In this document: in pieces, positions 63,907 through 64,000 of the stretch | Layout of the letters: every line of letters begins with the position of its first letter | How positions within the stretch are numbered: the stretch's first letter is position 1 | DNA from: Aeromonas hydrophila subsp. hydrophila ATCC 7966 | GTDB lineage: Bacteria > Pseudomonadota > Gammaproteobacteria > Enterobacterales > Aeromonadaceae | Direction: 5' to 3' | NCBI RefSeq assembly: GCF_000014805.1 | Contig: NC_008570.1 | Coordinates: 2,547,001 to 2,611,000, forward strand | Length of the DNA stretch: 64,000 nt | The notes under the pieces: generated by a model | The model's input: the letters and a program-made list of their open reading frames with translations, nothing else | What the model was told of the DNA's origin: nothing | Database searches by the model: none | Made by a program: the position numbers and the translations under genes

Positions 63907-64000
63907 TCACGAGGCCGGCAGCCAGCGCTCCTGCAATGCAATCCGGTTGCCTTCCAAGTCCTGAATCTCGGCCACCTTGATGCCCTCCCCGACCTGCGTC
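63907..64000 (-). CDS. VOC (glyoxalase/dioxygenase)-like protein, truncated by the window edge
   Basis: Only the C-terminal 30 residues are in the window (TQVGEGIKVAEIQDLEGNRIALQE...PAS). The pattern IKVAEIQDLEGNRIALQE matches the end of VOC-superfamily domains, whose E-x-x-D-P-x-G-N element includes a metal glutamate. The rest lies beyond position 64000. Confidence 0.55.
   Translation of the reverse strand, partial: TQVGEGIKVAEIQDLEGNRIALQERWLPAS

Overview
The window is about 64 kb of a GC-rich gammaproteobacterial chromosome. Protein sequences and gene order point to Aeromonas: uspE-ttcA, the thrS-infC-rpmI-rplT-pheST-ihfA block, gyrA next to ubiG, an nrdAB-ferredoxin operon, and local rbs and fruBKA operons. 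Most of it is densely packed core genome. I saw no insertion sequence, phage, CRISPR array, tRNA or rRNA gene. Every functional name comes from reading the sequences and recalling families; no database search was run.

Layout. 1-4.5 kb: uspE, ttcA, an exported DUF2987-like protein, a membrane protein and a GST. 4.5-10.6 kb: the ribose operon rbsDACBK-rbsR, with a CRP-like site and two abutting palindromic operators. 10.6-12.8 kb: a GGDEF/degenerate-EAL membrane protein behind a small sulfite-oxidase-fold exported protein. 12.8-19.5 kb: cobB, then a minus-strand set of a BvgS-type hybrid kinase, a response regulator with a degenerate EAL-like output and a GNAT acetyltransferase. 19.5-26.7 kb: ihfA, pheT, pheS, rplT, rpmI, infC (AUA start) and thrS (leader hairpin imitating a tRNA-Thr anticodon arm). 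27-34 kb: a Sel1-repeat protein, a radical SAM protein with a near-consensus LexA box, a possible Trp-rich small ORF, gyrA, ubiG and a HAD phosphatase. 34-38 kb: nrdA, nrdB and a ferredoxin, with DnaA and NrdR-like boxes upstream. 38-39.7 kb: mltA and a DUF1289 gene. 39.7-47.2 kb: a mannose-family PTS cluster with an AGE-family isomerase, a long class I mannose-6-phosphate isomerase, a cupin glucose-6-phosphate isomerase and a LacI regulator, tied together by three matching operators. 47.2-52.4 kb: fruBKA divergent from fruR/cra with two identical Cra sites. 52.7-55.3 kb: tyrP and a RES-Xre toxin-antitoxin pair. 55.3-64 kb: rhlE, a solute-binding protein, aroC, prmB (TTG start), smrB, an AHSA1 protein, a PAS-PAS-GGDEF cyclase, a histidine phosphatase, a GFA protein and the truncated end of a VOC-like gene.

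Two themes recur. Three sugar systems (ribose, the mannose-type PTS substrate, fructose) each sit beside their own LacI-family regulator with distinct palindromic operators. Three c-di-GMP-type proteins occur; one looks like an active cyclase and two carry EAL-like domains without the catalytic motifs, one of them paired with the BvgS-type phosphorelay. The translation block has several leader elements (thrS operator, infC AUA start, infC-rpmI hairpin, pheS leader hairpins) that are the best targets for regulatory follow-up.
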